Source: Microbacterium sp. Root553 (GTDB taxonomy: Bacteria > Actinomycetota > Actinomycetes > Actinomycetales > Microbacteriaceae). From it: a stretch of 51,278 nucleotides of DNA. Shown here in pieces: positions 1 to 7,705 of this stretch (its first letter is position 1; every line of letters begins with the position of its first letter). Under the pieces are notes generated by a model. That model did no database searches, had not been told where the DNA came from, and worked only from the letters and a program-made list of their open reading frames with translations. The stretch spans positions 623,444-674,721 of the forward strand of contig NZ_LMFY01000001.1 in assembly GCF_001426995.1 (NCBI RefSeq), given 5' to 3'. Both the position numbers and the translations under genes were made by a program.

Positions 1-50
1 CATCTCTGACGCCCGGAGCCGTCGTCGTACCATCCAGCCGGCATACTCAT
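1..50 (-). CDS. DUF2510 domain protein, 5' end only
   Basis: Only the first 16 codons and two bases are inside the window; the gene runs off the left edge. The peptide starts MSMPAGWYDDGSGRQR, the aromatic N-terminal motif of DUF2510, usually found at the cytoplasmic N-terminus of small actinobacterial membrane proteins. The start is supported by a GAGGAGGG ribosome binding site 7 bases upstream. Its 50 bases match the first 50 coding bases of the next DUF2510 gene (start at 809) at 48 of 50 positions, so the two are recent tandem duplicates. Function of the missing part is unknown. Confidence 0.8.
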   Translation of the reverse strand, partial: MSMPAGWYDDGSGRQR

Positions 51-70
51 CAGCGCACCCTCCTCGTCAT

Positions 71-147
71 CACGGCGACCGCCGTGCGAGCAACCATCTC
101 ATGTCGCCGACCGCGATAGTCCTCCTGGAGAACTGGCGTGATCACGC
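71..147. promoter_or_regulatory. Dyads upstream of the left-edge DUF2510 gene
   Basis: The 132-base gap between the two DUF2510 genes holds two inverted repeats: CACGGCG-AC-CGCCGTG at 71-86 and the perfect 12-base palindrome GCGTGATCACGC at 136-147. The first lies in the likely leader of the left-edge gene; the second lies farther upstream, where an operator could sit. Neither has a T-run, so a terminator for the 183-809 gene is not clear. The regulatory role is a guess. Confidence 0.25.
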
Positions 148-182
148 GGCAGTTCCTCGCGCGACGGCCCGCGCCCTCACGA

Positions 183-809
183 TCAGGGATCGCACGCCAG
201 AGCTCCCTGAGTGGTCACATCGATCGCGAGATCGCGCTCAGCACCGAGGATGTCCTCTCCCGCAGCCACCGCCCTCAACGACTCGTCCGACAGCTCGGAA
301 TCGTAGAAGTACTGCCCCATGCACGGGAAGAAGCCGGGCTGATCCTCGTAGCCCGTGGTACCCCCCTCGATGGCGAGTGCCTCGACGCCCGCTGCGATCT
401 CCTCCGGCGAGGGACGCTCGCCGGTCGGTGCGGGGGATGCTGAGGGCGAGGGCTGTTCCGTGGCGGTCGACGAGGGCGTGTCCGGGGAAGTCACGGGAAT
501 GGTCGGCCCGACGAGGGCGGCCGCGACGATCGTGTTCTTCTTGAACACCCCGACCAGCGACACCACGAACGCCGCGATCAGCACCACCACGCCGACGACG
601 AACGTCACCGGAATGCACGCGAGGACCGTGCCCAGCACAGCCAGACCGAGACCGACGAAACCCAGCACCGGCGCGACCCGCGATCCGGGCGCAGACCCGG
701 AAGGAGCAGCCGCGCTCCCGTCAGGTGCGAGATGCTCGGTCCACCGCGCACCGTCCCACCACCTCTGACGCCCGGAACCGTCGTCGTACCATCCAGCCGG
801 CATACTCAT
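183..809 (-). CDS. DUF2510 domain membrane protein with secreted C-terminal domain
   Basis: The 208-residue protein starts MSMPAGWYDDGSG, with a GGGGGAGA ribosome binding site before the ATG at 809; an upstream in-frame extension lacks such a site. Residues 1-30 form a DUF2510 motif rich in W, D and G. Two adjacent hydrophobic segments follow (about 46-69 and 70-92), then a Ser/Thr/Pro-rich linker and a ~80-residue C-terminal domain with two cysteines (in PCMGQ and near the end in ACDP) that could pair outside the cell. DUF2510 proteins often sit in T7SS neighbourhoods and their biochemical role is unknown. It is probably the penultimate gene of the T7SS operon, with a near-identical start repeated in the next gene. 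Confidence 0.8.
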   Translation of the reverse strand: MSMPAGWYDDGSGRQRWWDGARWTEHLAPDGSAAAPSGSAPGSRVAPVLGFVGLGLAVLGTVLACIPVTFVVGVVVLIAAFVVSLVGVFKKNTIVAAALVGPTIPVTSPDTPSSTATEQPSPSASPAPTGERPSPEEIAAGVEALAIEGGTTGYEDQPGFFPCMGQYFYDSELSDESLRAVAAGEDILGAERDLAIDVTTQGALACDP

Positions 810-855
810 GTACGTCTCCCCCTGTTCACCGCACGTCGAAGTCTCGACGCGATGA

Positions 856-1617
856 TCAGGATCCCACGCCCACCAGCGCGTCCTGCGCGATGAACGCGTC
901 GAGCAGCTCGAGGTCGTCGGCTGTGACGATGCGCGCGCCCACCGCATGCTCGACGAGACGCGAACGCGCCGAATCCGGCAGTCGCCCCTCCGCGTCGCGC
1001 TGCAGGCCTCGGATGCCACGTCGGGAGAACTTGTCGCACAGACTGCTCACACGACGTTCGAGCTTCTCGAACGACCAGCGCAGCCGATGCGCCACCTGGT
1101 CGAGATCGGGCAGCTCTGCCGCGCCTGGGACGTTCAGCCGCAGCATCGGCTCGGCGAGAGCCGTCAGCAGGATGCGCTGCATCGGCGAGAGCAGATCAGC
1201 GACGCCCGCACCGCCCGACGGCTGAGACCACAGCGTCGAGACCTCGTAGAACGGCGACTCGGCGGTCAACGAGAACTCGTAGGTCGTGGATCCGGCGGTG
1301 AACATCACGACCGTGGTCGCGAACACCAGCGGCATCGACGCTCCCGGCGCCAGCCACGACTGCGCCATCCCGTCGGCCGACGCCACGGATGCCGTGAGCC
1401 CCGACCCGACGTTCGTCAGTCGCCAGATGCCCTCGCGCTGCTCGATCTCGAGAAAGCGCCGATGCACGTACTGGTTCTCATCGAACGACAGGTCGGCACT
1501 GCGGCCCAGGACGAAGGTGCTCCCCGCGGGGATCTCCTCGCGTCGATCGCCGAACTGCAGCACCAGTGCACCGCCCACCGCGGCGCCCCCCGACCCTCCC
1601 GCGTCCACCACGGTCAT
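856..1617 (-). CDS. FHA-like domain protein with C-terminal helix-turn-helix-like region (copy 1)
   Basis: The 253-residue protein starts at ATG 1617, which overlaps the stop of the upstream substrate gene as ATGA, so it is probably translationally coupled; a longer in-frame extension reads through that gene's alternative frame and is not real. Residues ~15-125 look like an FHA domain: GR is present (VLGRSADLS), but the Ser-x-x-His element reads VHRRF and the usual NG turn reads GSG, so phosphothreonine binding may be lost or changed. The C-terminal half (LSPMQRILLTALAEP, then ELPDLDQVAHRLRWS) resembles a winged-helix or sigma-like DNA-binding fold. It is paralogous to the 9135-9848 protein. 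A regulator of the secretion locus is plausible; DNA binding is inferred. Confidence 0.8.
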   Translation of the reverse strand: MTVVDAGGSGGAAVGGALVLQFGDRREEIPAGSTFVLGRSADLSFDENQYVHRRFLEIEQREGIWRLTNVGSGLTASVASADGMAQSWLAPGASMPLVFATTVVMFTAGSTTYEFSLTAESPFYEVSTLWSQPSGGAGVADLLSPMQRILLTALAEPMLRLNVPGAAELPDLDQVAHRLRWSFEKLERRVSSLCDKFSRRGIRGLQRDAEGRLPDSARSRLVEHAVGARIVTADDLELLDAFIAQDALVGVGS

Positions 1618-2477
1618 GCTGCCGTGTGACGGGGCCACGCCCCACCGGGGAACGCGCTGACGGCGCCGAGCTCGGCCGTCACCTGGGTCATGAAGTCGGC
1701 AGCAGCCTGGTTGGCCGTCAGGATGATGTTCACGAGGCCGATGACATCGGCGATGAACGCCAGCACTTCGACGATGATCGTCGCGACACCGCCCGGCGCC
1801 CCGAACACCGAGACGATCTCGGCGATGCCGAGGGCGACGCCGATCGCCGTGGTGATGGCCGCGATCGAGAAGGCGACCCAGAAGTCGACGATCGCGTCGG
1901 CGAACGTGTTCAGCTGCTCGTCGATCATCGTGCACTTGGCGTAGATGCTGTCGGACGCCGGGTTCTGCAGTTCCACCCGTGCCGCATAGGCATTGTGCGC
2001 CGCACCCTCCCAGTGCCCCGTGCTCGGGAGCGCCGAGAGGACGACCGTCGAGGTCGCGACGGTGGCCGGGGTGCCCACGTTCTGCACCCAGCTCACACCG
2101 GTCTGACGCAGCGTGGTGGGGCTGCCGACATAGGCGAAGATCTCGGTGGTCCGCTGGATCGCCTCGTTGACCTTCTCGAACATCCGCTGGATCAGCTGGT
2201 TGATCCGGTCGATCAGATCGCCGATGAACGGAATGTGGCTTGCGAGCTCGAGGACGCCGTTGATGATGCCGATGACCGAGTCCGCGCCGTCGACGAACTC
2301 CTGGAACTTCGAGCGCGAGCGTTCGACGTCGCCGGCGTTGTCGCGACCGCCGTGGCTTCCGGACGAGCCGTGGCTTCCGGAGGGGCCGTGGCTTCCGGAC
2401 GGACCGGGCGACGAGTTGCCGCTGGGAGCGTCAGGGCGTGGGCGGGGCGGGGACGGAGGAGAGGGGAACCTAGCCAT
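1614..2477 (-). CDS. Probable T7SS substrate, WxG-type with hydrophobic C-terminus
   Basis: This 287-residue protein is not a clear member of a named family. Its N-terminus is Pro/Ser/Gly-rich with three G-[PS]-SGSH units (about residues 25-43). A helical region follows (50-120), then a WxG motif (W156-E-G158) followed by a helical NAYAARVEL stretch, the arrangement of WXG100/PPE-like T7SS substrates. Residues ~195-260 are strongly hydrophobic and could insert in membranes or pack as a helical bundle. The gene lies between an EspC-like substrate and an FHA regulator within a T7SS operon. The ribosome binding site is weak (GGAAGAAG about 10 bases upstream). T7SS export is inferred from motif plus context. 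Confidence 0.7.
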   Translation of the reverse strand: MARFPSPPSPPRPRPDAPSGNSSPGPSGSHGPSGSHGSSGSHGGRDNAGDVERSRSKFQEFVDGADSVIGIINGVLELASHIPFIGDLIDRINQLIQRMFEKVNEAIQRTTEIFAYVGSPTTLRQTGVSWVQNVGTPATVATSTVVLSALPSTGHWEGAAHNAYAARVELQNPASDSIYAKCTMIDEQLNTFADAIVDFWVAFSIAAITTAIGVALGIAEIVSVFGAPGGVATIIVEVLAFIADVIGLVNIILTANQAAADFMTQVTAELGAVSAFPGGAWPRHTAA

Positions 2478-2510
2478 GATGTCGTCTTCTTCCAGTCGTG
2501 AGGTCGGGGA

Positions 2511-4238
2511 TCAGCTGTTCAGCCGGGTCTGCCAGGACGGTGTCGGTTGCGGCTGGGATTCGGCGCGGACACCATCCGCGTCGAACTCCTTCAGGATCGA
2601 GGGACCGCCGTCGCCATCGATCACGGGAGTCGGCGCGTCACCGCCGATGCCGTCGACCACGGGAGTCTCGGTGCCATCCACGGCCTCGGTACCGTCCGTG
2701 CCCTCGGTCACGCCGGCGCCGTCCGTGCCGTCGGTGCCATCCGTGACTCCGGCGCCATCCGTGACGCCGGCACCATCGGTACCATCCGTGCCATCTGTGA
2801 CTCCTGCACCGTCGGTACCATCCGTGACGCCGGCACCATCGGTGCCGTCGACACCGCCGTCGGTCGTCGGCGTCGAGCCGTCTCCGCCCGTCTCCGAGCC
2901 TCCGTCGGTGATCACGTCGGAGTCGACCTGCGACCCGGTGCCTGCGGAGTCGGTGCCTGCGGCTTCGTCACGAAGCTGCGCGGCCTGGTCGCGCAGGTCG
3001 GCCGCCTTGTCGCGCAGCTCTGCAGCATCCTCGCGCGCATCGGTCATCTCTTCCATGGCCTCGTCGCGGGTGTCCTCGAGCGTCTCGATCTGCTCGCGGA
3101 TCTCCGCGGCCTCCGCCCGCTGGGCTGCCGCATCGGCGCGGATACCGGCCGATTCGGAGCGACTCTGCAGCGCTCCGGCCGAGTCGCCGGCCTGCTCCTG
3201 CTGCGTCGCCTTCAGATCGAGCTCGGTCGCCCGACGCTCGCCGTCCGTGGCGCTGCGGTCGAGCTCCGCGGCCCGGTCCTCGAGCGCGTCGATCTGCTTG
3301 TCGATCGTCTCGACCTGCTCCTGAGCCTTCTCGGCGTGCTGATCGGCCTGATCGGCCTGCCGGTCGAGCGCGTCGGCGCGACCGTCGATCCTGTCGGCCT
3401 TGGCATCCGCCTCGGCACGGGCCTCGTCGTCGCCGGTCTCACCGTCGGTGTCACCGTCGACTCGCGGGTCGTCGATCTGCGGGTTCTCACCGCCACCGCC
3501 GCCGACGCTTCCGCCGCCGACGCTTCCGCCGCCGCCGGTTCCGCCGCCTGAGCCCCCGCCCGTTCCGCCGCCCGAGCCGGTACCGTCTCCGCCACTCGAA
3601 CCGCCGTTGGTCGACGGCACCTCGGTGCTGTCATTGGGCTGATGGTTCGCGGCCTCTTCCGCCTCGTTGTCGTCGTACGCCGTGGCGGTGAGCCTCAGCG
3701 ATTCGGCGAAGCCGGTCAGAGCGCCGGGCGCCGAGCCGAGCAGCTGCGCCATGGTCGCCTGGAACGTGTTGTACGCCGCCGATGCCTGGCCTCCGATGAA
3801 CGAGAAGGCGGATGCCGGGATGGTCAGCCCCTGGGCTGCAGACGTGATGCTGTCGTACGAGCTCGCTGCGGCCTCGAAGGCACTCGCGTCCTTGCGCAGG
3901 TACTCCGTCTCGACGTCGACTTCGCCCTCGGCGCCGAACGACGACGCGCTCGGCTGCGGGGGCGGCTCGGGCAGGATCGACTCGCCCCCCGTCTCGGGGA
4001 GCGGGGCAACCGTCGTCGGCTGCTGGATGCCGCCGCCCGACGAGACCCCTCCTCCGCTGCCGCCGCCGAACAGGTTGTTCGTCGCGCTGAACATCTCATC
4101 GAGCGGAGTGCTGGCATCGATCACGTTGCCGACGGCACCGATGACATCACCGTCGGCGACGTTGCCCGCGAAATCGATGATCTCGTCCGTAGGGTTGACG
4201 GCGTCGACGACGTCGCCCACTGCATCCAGAAATCCCAT
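2511..4238 (-). CDS. EspC/DUF2580-like T7SS substrate with coiled coil and TDG repeats
   Basis: The 575-residue protein begins MGFLDAVGDVVDAV after an AGGGAGAA ribosome binding site. Residues ~107-200 match the ESX-associated EspC/DUF2580 pattern of two helices, ending in Y188-DDN-E192, which fits the general T7SS export signal YxxxD/E. A Gly/Ser-rich linker (~205-260) leads to a long Ala/Asp/Glu/Arg coiled coil (~270-430), then an acidic Thr/Asp/Gly repeat tract and a short C-terminal tail. It lies 16 bases downstream of the YbaB-like gene and just before another probable substrate. Inference: a secreted, elongated surface or extracellular protein. The repeats may vary in copy number. No signal peptide is seen, as expected for T7SS cargo. 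Confidence 0.8.
   Translation of the reverse strand: MGFLDAVGDVVDAVNPTDEIIDFAGNVADGDVIGAVGNVIDASTPLDEMFSATNNLFGGGSGGGVSSGGGIQQPTTVAPLPETGGESILPEPPPQPSASSFGAEGEVDVETEYLRKDASAFEAAASSYDSITSAAQGLTIPASAFSFIGGQASAAYNTFQATMAQLLGSAPGALTGFAESLRLTATAYDDNEAEEAANHQPNDSTEVPSTNGGSSGGDGTGSGGGTGGGSGGGTGGGGSVGGGSVGGGGGENPQIDDPRVDGDTDGETGDDEARAEADAKADRIDGRADALDRQADQADQHAEKAQEQVETIDKQIDALEDRAAELDRSATDGERRATELDLKATQQEQAGDSAGALQSRSESAGIRADAAAQRAEAAEIREQIETLEDTRDEAMEEMTDAREDAAELRDKAADLRDQAAQLRDEAAGTDSAGTGSQVDSDVITDGGSETGGDGSTPTTDGGVDGTDGAGVTDGTDGAGVTDGTDGTDGAGVTDGAGVTDGTDGTDGAGVTEGTDGTEAVDGTETPVVDGIGGDAPTPVIDGDGGPSILKEFDADGVRAESQPQPTPSWQTRLNS
2690..2855. repeat. Imperfect tandem repeats encoding (TDGTDGAGV)n
   Basis: Units built from GTGACGCCGGCACCATC-like and GGTACCATC-like words recur every 9-27 bases inside the EspC-like gene and encode alternating TDG and AGV blocks. 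The reading frame is kept throughout. Such tracts can change length by slippage. Confidence 0.7.
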
Positions 4239-4254
4239 TGTCGTTCTCCCTGAC

Positions 4255-4998
4255 TCAGCGGATCGCGCCCATGCGGCGCATCAGTTCCTGGGGGTTGTGC
4301 GCGAGCTGCATGAGCTGCTCGATCGCGGGGAACCCCTCGTACTTGTTCTCACGTTCGCGTGCCGACATGGCCATGACGTTGTTCAGCGCGCGCACGACCT
4401 CTTTCTCGATCACCTCGTCGTTCGTGTTGCGCACCCAGCGCTCGTCGACCTTGACCGCGGTGATGGTGTCTCCCTCGCGGGTGACCATGATCGTCTTCGC
4501 GGCGTTGACGCCGTCTCGCTCCTGACGCGCGCGCTGTGCACGATGGGCCAGGAAGTCCTGCTGCTGCGCGTCGGCCGCGGCGTACATGTCGCGTAGCTGC
4601 TCCCGCGCATCGATGCCCCATGACACGCTCGGGTCGCCGAGCTGCACCGGGGCGGGTTCCGGCAGCGGAGCAGCCTCACCCTGATCGGCGGTCTCGGAAT
4701 AGGCCTTCATCCACTGACCCGCCCGCTGTCCGATCGCGTCCTGGTAGCACGTGCTGATGACGAGTCCGAGTGCCTCCTCGCCGATGGTGTCGCGCCAGTC
4801 CTCATCGAGTGCGAGGGACTGCACCGCGCCGTTCGCCGCGAGTGTGAGTGTGACGGCGCCGGCATCATCCTTGACGGTGACCGGGGCCAGCTGCTCCGAC
4901 GCCGACGCGAGCGAGCGCAGCTCGTGCTGCAGTTCACCCGCCGTCTGGCGCAGTTCCGCCATGAGGCGATTGGCATCCGCCATATCCATGCTGACCAT
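4255..4998 (-). CDS. YbaB/EbfC-like ESX-associated protein
   Basis: The 247-residue protein starts MVSMDMADANRLMAELR with an AAGAGGAG ribosome binding site. The N-terminal 100 residues follow the YbaB/EbfC pattern: an amphipathic helix, then strands with D-x-x-G-x-V-x-x-x-x-x-x-G (DDAGAVTLTLAANG) and a final helix. A similar strand/helix pattern recurs near residues 165-215 (DTITAVKVDERW), suggesting two YbaB-like folds. YbaB-like proteins such as EspL occur in mycobacterial ESX loci, where they stabilise or help regulate secretion of partner substrates. It is the first gene after a 98-base gap following mycP and probably heads its own transcript with the substrate genes. A chaperone role for the two downstream substrates is inferred. 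Confidence 0.75.
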   Translation of the reverse strand: MVSMDMADANRLMAELRQTAGELQHELRSLASASEQLAPVTVKDDAGAVTLTLAANGAVQSLALDEDWRDTIGEEALGLVISTCYQDAIGQRAGQWMKAYSETADQGEAAPLPEPAPVQLGDPSVSWGIDAREQLRDMYAAADAQQQDFLAHRAQRARQERDGVNAAKTIMVTREGDTITAVKVDERWVRNTNDEVIEKEVVRALNNVMAMSARERENKYEGFPAIEQLMQLAHNPQELMRRMGAIR

Positions 4999-5013
4999 GC
5001 GCTCCTCTTCCGT

Positions 5014-5039
5014 AGACCTTTGACCTTGACCTCATACTA
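5014..5039 (-). promoter_or_regulatory. Candidate promoter with AGGTCA direct repeats before the YbaB/substrate genes
   Basis: Read on the minus strand, TAGTAT (5039-5034) is a good -10 candidate, followed at once by AGGTCA-AGGTCA-AAGGTC (5033 down to 5015). The three head-to-tail hexamers would cover the transcription start, a natural place for a repressor. The ATG at 4998 lies about 35 bases from the -10. I could not place a convincing -35. Confidence 0.4.
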
Positions 5040-5096
5040 CGAAGCGAGGCGTCGCGACCATAGGGGGAGAAGTCCCCATAGCGTCGCGCTCGGCGC

Positions 5097-6386
5097 TCAC
5101 ATCGCGGTGCTGCGGGCCCGTCCTCGCGCCAGCAGAAGCATGATCGCCGAGATCGTCGCGGCCCCGCCGAGCGCCCATCCGACGATCGCCCGGGCGGGGT
5201 CGAGCGGATCGGCATCCGGCTCGATCGAGATCGTCCTGGTGACCTCGGGTTCCGGCTCCCCCGCCGGATGCGCCGGGGACGGCGGGCCGGGCAGCGTGCC
5301 GTCGTCGACCAGGGCCAGCGCCTCGGCCGGGCGCACCTCGCCCCACCCGACCGTGTCGGTGGGCTCGGTCGGCGCGACGCGCATCGCCGACTGCAGCAGA
5401 CGGAACGCCCACTGATCGGGGGTCTCGTCGGGGTAGCGCGCGGCGACGAGAGCCGCAGCGCCCGAGATCACGGCCGTCGCGTAGCTCGACGATGCGGAGT
5501 CGCCGTTGAACACGCAGTCGCCGCCCGAGATGTACGCCGAGGGCATCGACTGCCCGGGAGCGGCGATGTCGACGTGGGAGCCGGAGTACGACGAGTCCGG
5601 ATCCCACGTGCCGTCCTTCAGCACCGCCGAGACGGCGAGCGCTCCGGTCAGCTCCCCCGGGTAGAAGTGCTCCGGATCGGGACGGTTCGCGTTCGCGGTG
5701 TTGCGGTTTCCCGCGCTCGCGATCACCAGGGCCCCGCGCGCATGGGCGTAGGAGACGGCGCCCGCGTAGAGATCGGCGGATTGGTCGTCGGAGAGCGACA
5801 CGTTGATGATCTGCGCACCGTGATCGGCGGCCCAGCGGATGCCGGCCGTCACGGACGCCGCCGACGGCCCGGCGATGTCCCGGGAAGACTGCCCGTCCTC
5901 CGGCGCGGCCTCGAACGCCCGGACGGGCATGATCCGCGCCTCGGGCGCGATGCCGACCACCCCCGATCCCTCCACCCGCCGCGCGGCGATGAGGCCGGCG
6001 ATCGCCGTGCCGTGCCCGAACAGATCGTCATCGGCGGGAGCGGTGCCGTCGCCGAACGTGCTCGCGCCCGGCACGAGGGCTCCCGCGAGGTGTGCGTTGC
6101 CCCCCTCGACACCGGAGTCGACGACGGCGACCGTGACGCCCGCGCCGCGACTCAGCGTCCACGCGGCCTCGAGGCCCAGCCGGTCGACGAGATAGCTCGT
6201 TCCCGAGACGAGCACGCGGTCACCCGGGGTGCACTGCTCACCCGCATCGATCGACGGCGTCGAGGTCGATGCTGCGGCCGTCGGCATCGATGCCACGGCC
6301 GCACCGGGGGCAGCCAGCATCCCCGAGCCCAGCACTGCGGCCACGCCGAGCGCCGCCGCTGCCCTCCGCACGGTGCGCAGACCCAT
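5097..6386 (-). CDS. mycP: Type VII secretion-associated mycosin (subtilisin-like serine protease)
   Basis: The 429-residue S8 family protease has a signal peptide (residues 1-33), the catalytic triad Asp90 (VAVVDSG), His125 (FGHGTA) and Ser301 (SSSYATA), and the oxyanion Asn227 (SAGN). A C-terminal membrane helix (~399-420) with a short basic tail anchors it facing outward, the standard mycosin layout. The usual GTS around the catalytic serine reads SSS. Mycosins cap and stabilise the ESX membrane complex and process some substrates. The ATG at 6386 overlaps the stop of eccB as TGATG, so the pair is translationally coupled. Length and order (eccD-eccB-mycP) fit a T7SS core operon. Confidence 0.93.
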   Translation of the reverse strand: MGLRTVRRAAAALGVAAVLGSGMLAAPGAAVASMPTAAASTSTPSIDAGEQCTPGDRVLVSGTSYLVDRLGLEAAWTLSRGAGVTVAVVDSGVEGGNAHLAGALVPGASTFGDGTAPADDDLFGHGTAIAGLIAARRVEGSGVVGIAPEARIMPVRAFEAAPEDGQSSRDIAGPSAASVTAGIRWAADHGAQIINVSLSDDQSADLYAGAVSYAHARGALVIASAGNRNTANANRPDPEHFYPGELTGALAVSAVLKDGTWDPDSSYSGSHVDIAAPGQSMPSAYISGGDCVFNGDSASSSYATAVISGAAALVAARYPDETPDQWAFRLLQSAMRVAPTEPTDTVGWGEVRPAEALALVDDGTLPGPPSPAHPAGEPEPEVTRTISIEPDADPLDPARAIVGWALGGAATISAIMLLLARGRARSTAM

Positions 6387-7702
6387 CAGCCGCCCTGCCC
6401 CGACGTCCTCTGCGCGATCGTACGGCTGAGGGTGGGGCCCTGCTCGAGCAGCTGCGTCCAGGCGGCGGGAACGGTGAGCGAGCTCTCGGTCGAATACCCG
6501 AGCAGAGCGAGATCCTCAGCGGTCTCCACGGGGAAGTACACGCCGGACTCGGCGACGAAGCCGTACGTGGCTCCCTCGCCGCTCGATCGCGCCGTGATCG
6601 CCGCACCCGCACCGGGGGTCACGCTCGTTCCGAGCTCGGCGTCGTCGGGAGTGGCCGTCACCGACACCACGGGGCCGTCGGCGCTCGGCGTCATCTGCAG
6701 GCAGGCCGTCTCTCCGCCGTCTGCCGACGACGACGAGACGGTCCGCGGCCAATCGGCCGGGATCGCGTCGGAGTTCACGTCGGCGAGGTCGGTCGCCTCG
6801 GCGACCGTCATCACGACCGGCTCCATGCCCACATAGGCGGTGAGGAGCTGCCGGGCGAACGGCGTCGCCGGAACGAGGCGACCGTCGCCGTCGGCGATGT
6901 ACTCGTTGACGACGTCGCCGTCGGACTGCGTCTGCACGGCCTGGCCGACGACGAGACCGGCAGCGCCGGCATTCTCTCCGAGCTCCGCGCCGAGGTTCAC
7001 CTCGAGCGGCGACCCCGGGGTGACCAGATTCAGCCACAGGGCCGAGACCGTCGGAACGGAGTCGACATCGTCGATCCCGAGGAACACGCTCGCCACGACC
7101 GCGACGTTGTCGTCGCTGACCGCATAGCGCTTATCCCCCTCGACGAACCAGTAGTCGTCGTCGTCGTCCTTCACGAGGGCCGCCTGGTCGGCCGCACCGA
7201 CCGGATCGTCGAGCAGTCGCGTCGAGATCTCCAGCGGGCTGTCGCTCGCGACGCAGCTGAGCCACGCGCCCTCGTACTGACGGTCGGGAGCGGGCAGATA
7301 GTCGGGCGCCCCGTCGATGCCCACCGGCGAGGGGTCGCGGCTGATGCCGTCGAGCTTGTTAGCCGGCACCGAGGTGATCTTCGCCGAGCCCACGAGCAGT
7401 CGGGCGCTCGCCAGGTTCTTCACCGGGTAGAGCGTGCCGTCGAGAGCCACATAGCGAGATCCCTCGCCCTGCACGACGATGATCGCGCCCTTCTCCCAGT
7501 CCTTCGGCAGGCTTCCGGTGAAGGTGCCGATCAGCAGCGAGACGATGATGGTCAGGATTCCGAGGGCGACGCTGACCACGACACCGCGAAGCGGCTTGCC
7601 CGGGGCGAGCTCACGCCCGCCGGGCGCGCCGCTGACGAACGCGCGCTGGAGACGACGGCGATTGAAGGCCTGCGCCTGCAGCAGCTCTGACTTGGATGCC
7701 AT
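6386..7702 (-). CDS. eccB: Type VII secretion membrane protein EccB
   Basis: The 438-residue protein starts with the family signature MASKSELLQAQAFNRRRL. Residues 1-36 are cytoplasmic, one membrane helix follows (~40-62), and the remaining ~375 residues are extracytoplasmic, with the repeated R-repeat-like segments and paired cysteines (in WLSCVASD and ETACLQM) seen in EccB. EccB is a core subunit of the ESX inner-membrane complex with EccC and EccD. It begins 3 bases after the eccD stop and ends overlapping mycP. Length (438) is slightly shorter than mycobacterial EccB (~480). The family call is very secure; function in this strain is inherited from the family. Confidence 0.95.
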   Translation of the reverse strand: MASKSELLQAQAFNRRRLQRAFVSGAPGGRELAPGKPLRGVVVSVALGILTIIVSLLIGTFTGSLPKDWEKGAIIVVQGEGSRYVALDGTLYPVKNLASARLLVGSAKITSVPANKLDGISRDPSPVGIDGAPDYLPAPDRQYEGAWLSCVASDSPLEISTRLLDDPVGAADQAALVKDDDDDYWFVEGDKRYAVSDDNVAVVASVFLGIDDVDSVPTVSALWLNLVTPGSPLEVNLGAELGENAGAAGLVVGQAVQTQSDGDVVNEYIADGDGRLVPATPFARQLLTAYVGMEPVVMTVAEATDLADVNSDAIPADWPRTVSSSSADGGETACLQMTPSADGPVVSVTATPDDAELGTSVTPGAGAAITARSSGEGATYGFVAESGVYFPVETAEDLALLGYSTESSLTVPAAWTQLLEQGPTLSRTIAQRTSGQGG

Positions 7703-7705
7703 GGA

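Noticed and set aside
5055..5095. Hairpin-like sequence downstream of mycP (CATAGGGGG and CCCCATAG) as a terminator.
   Set aside because: Only about four pairs form around the loop; the rest repeats in the same direction and does not pair.
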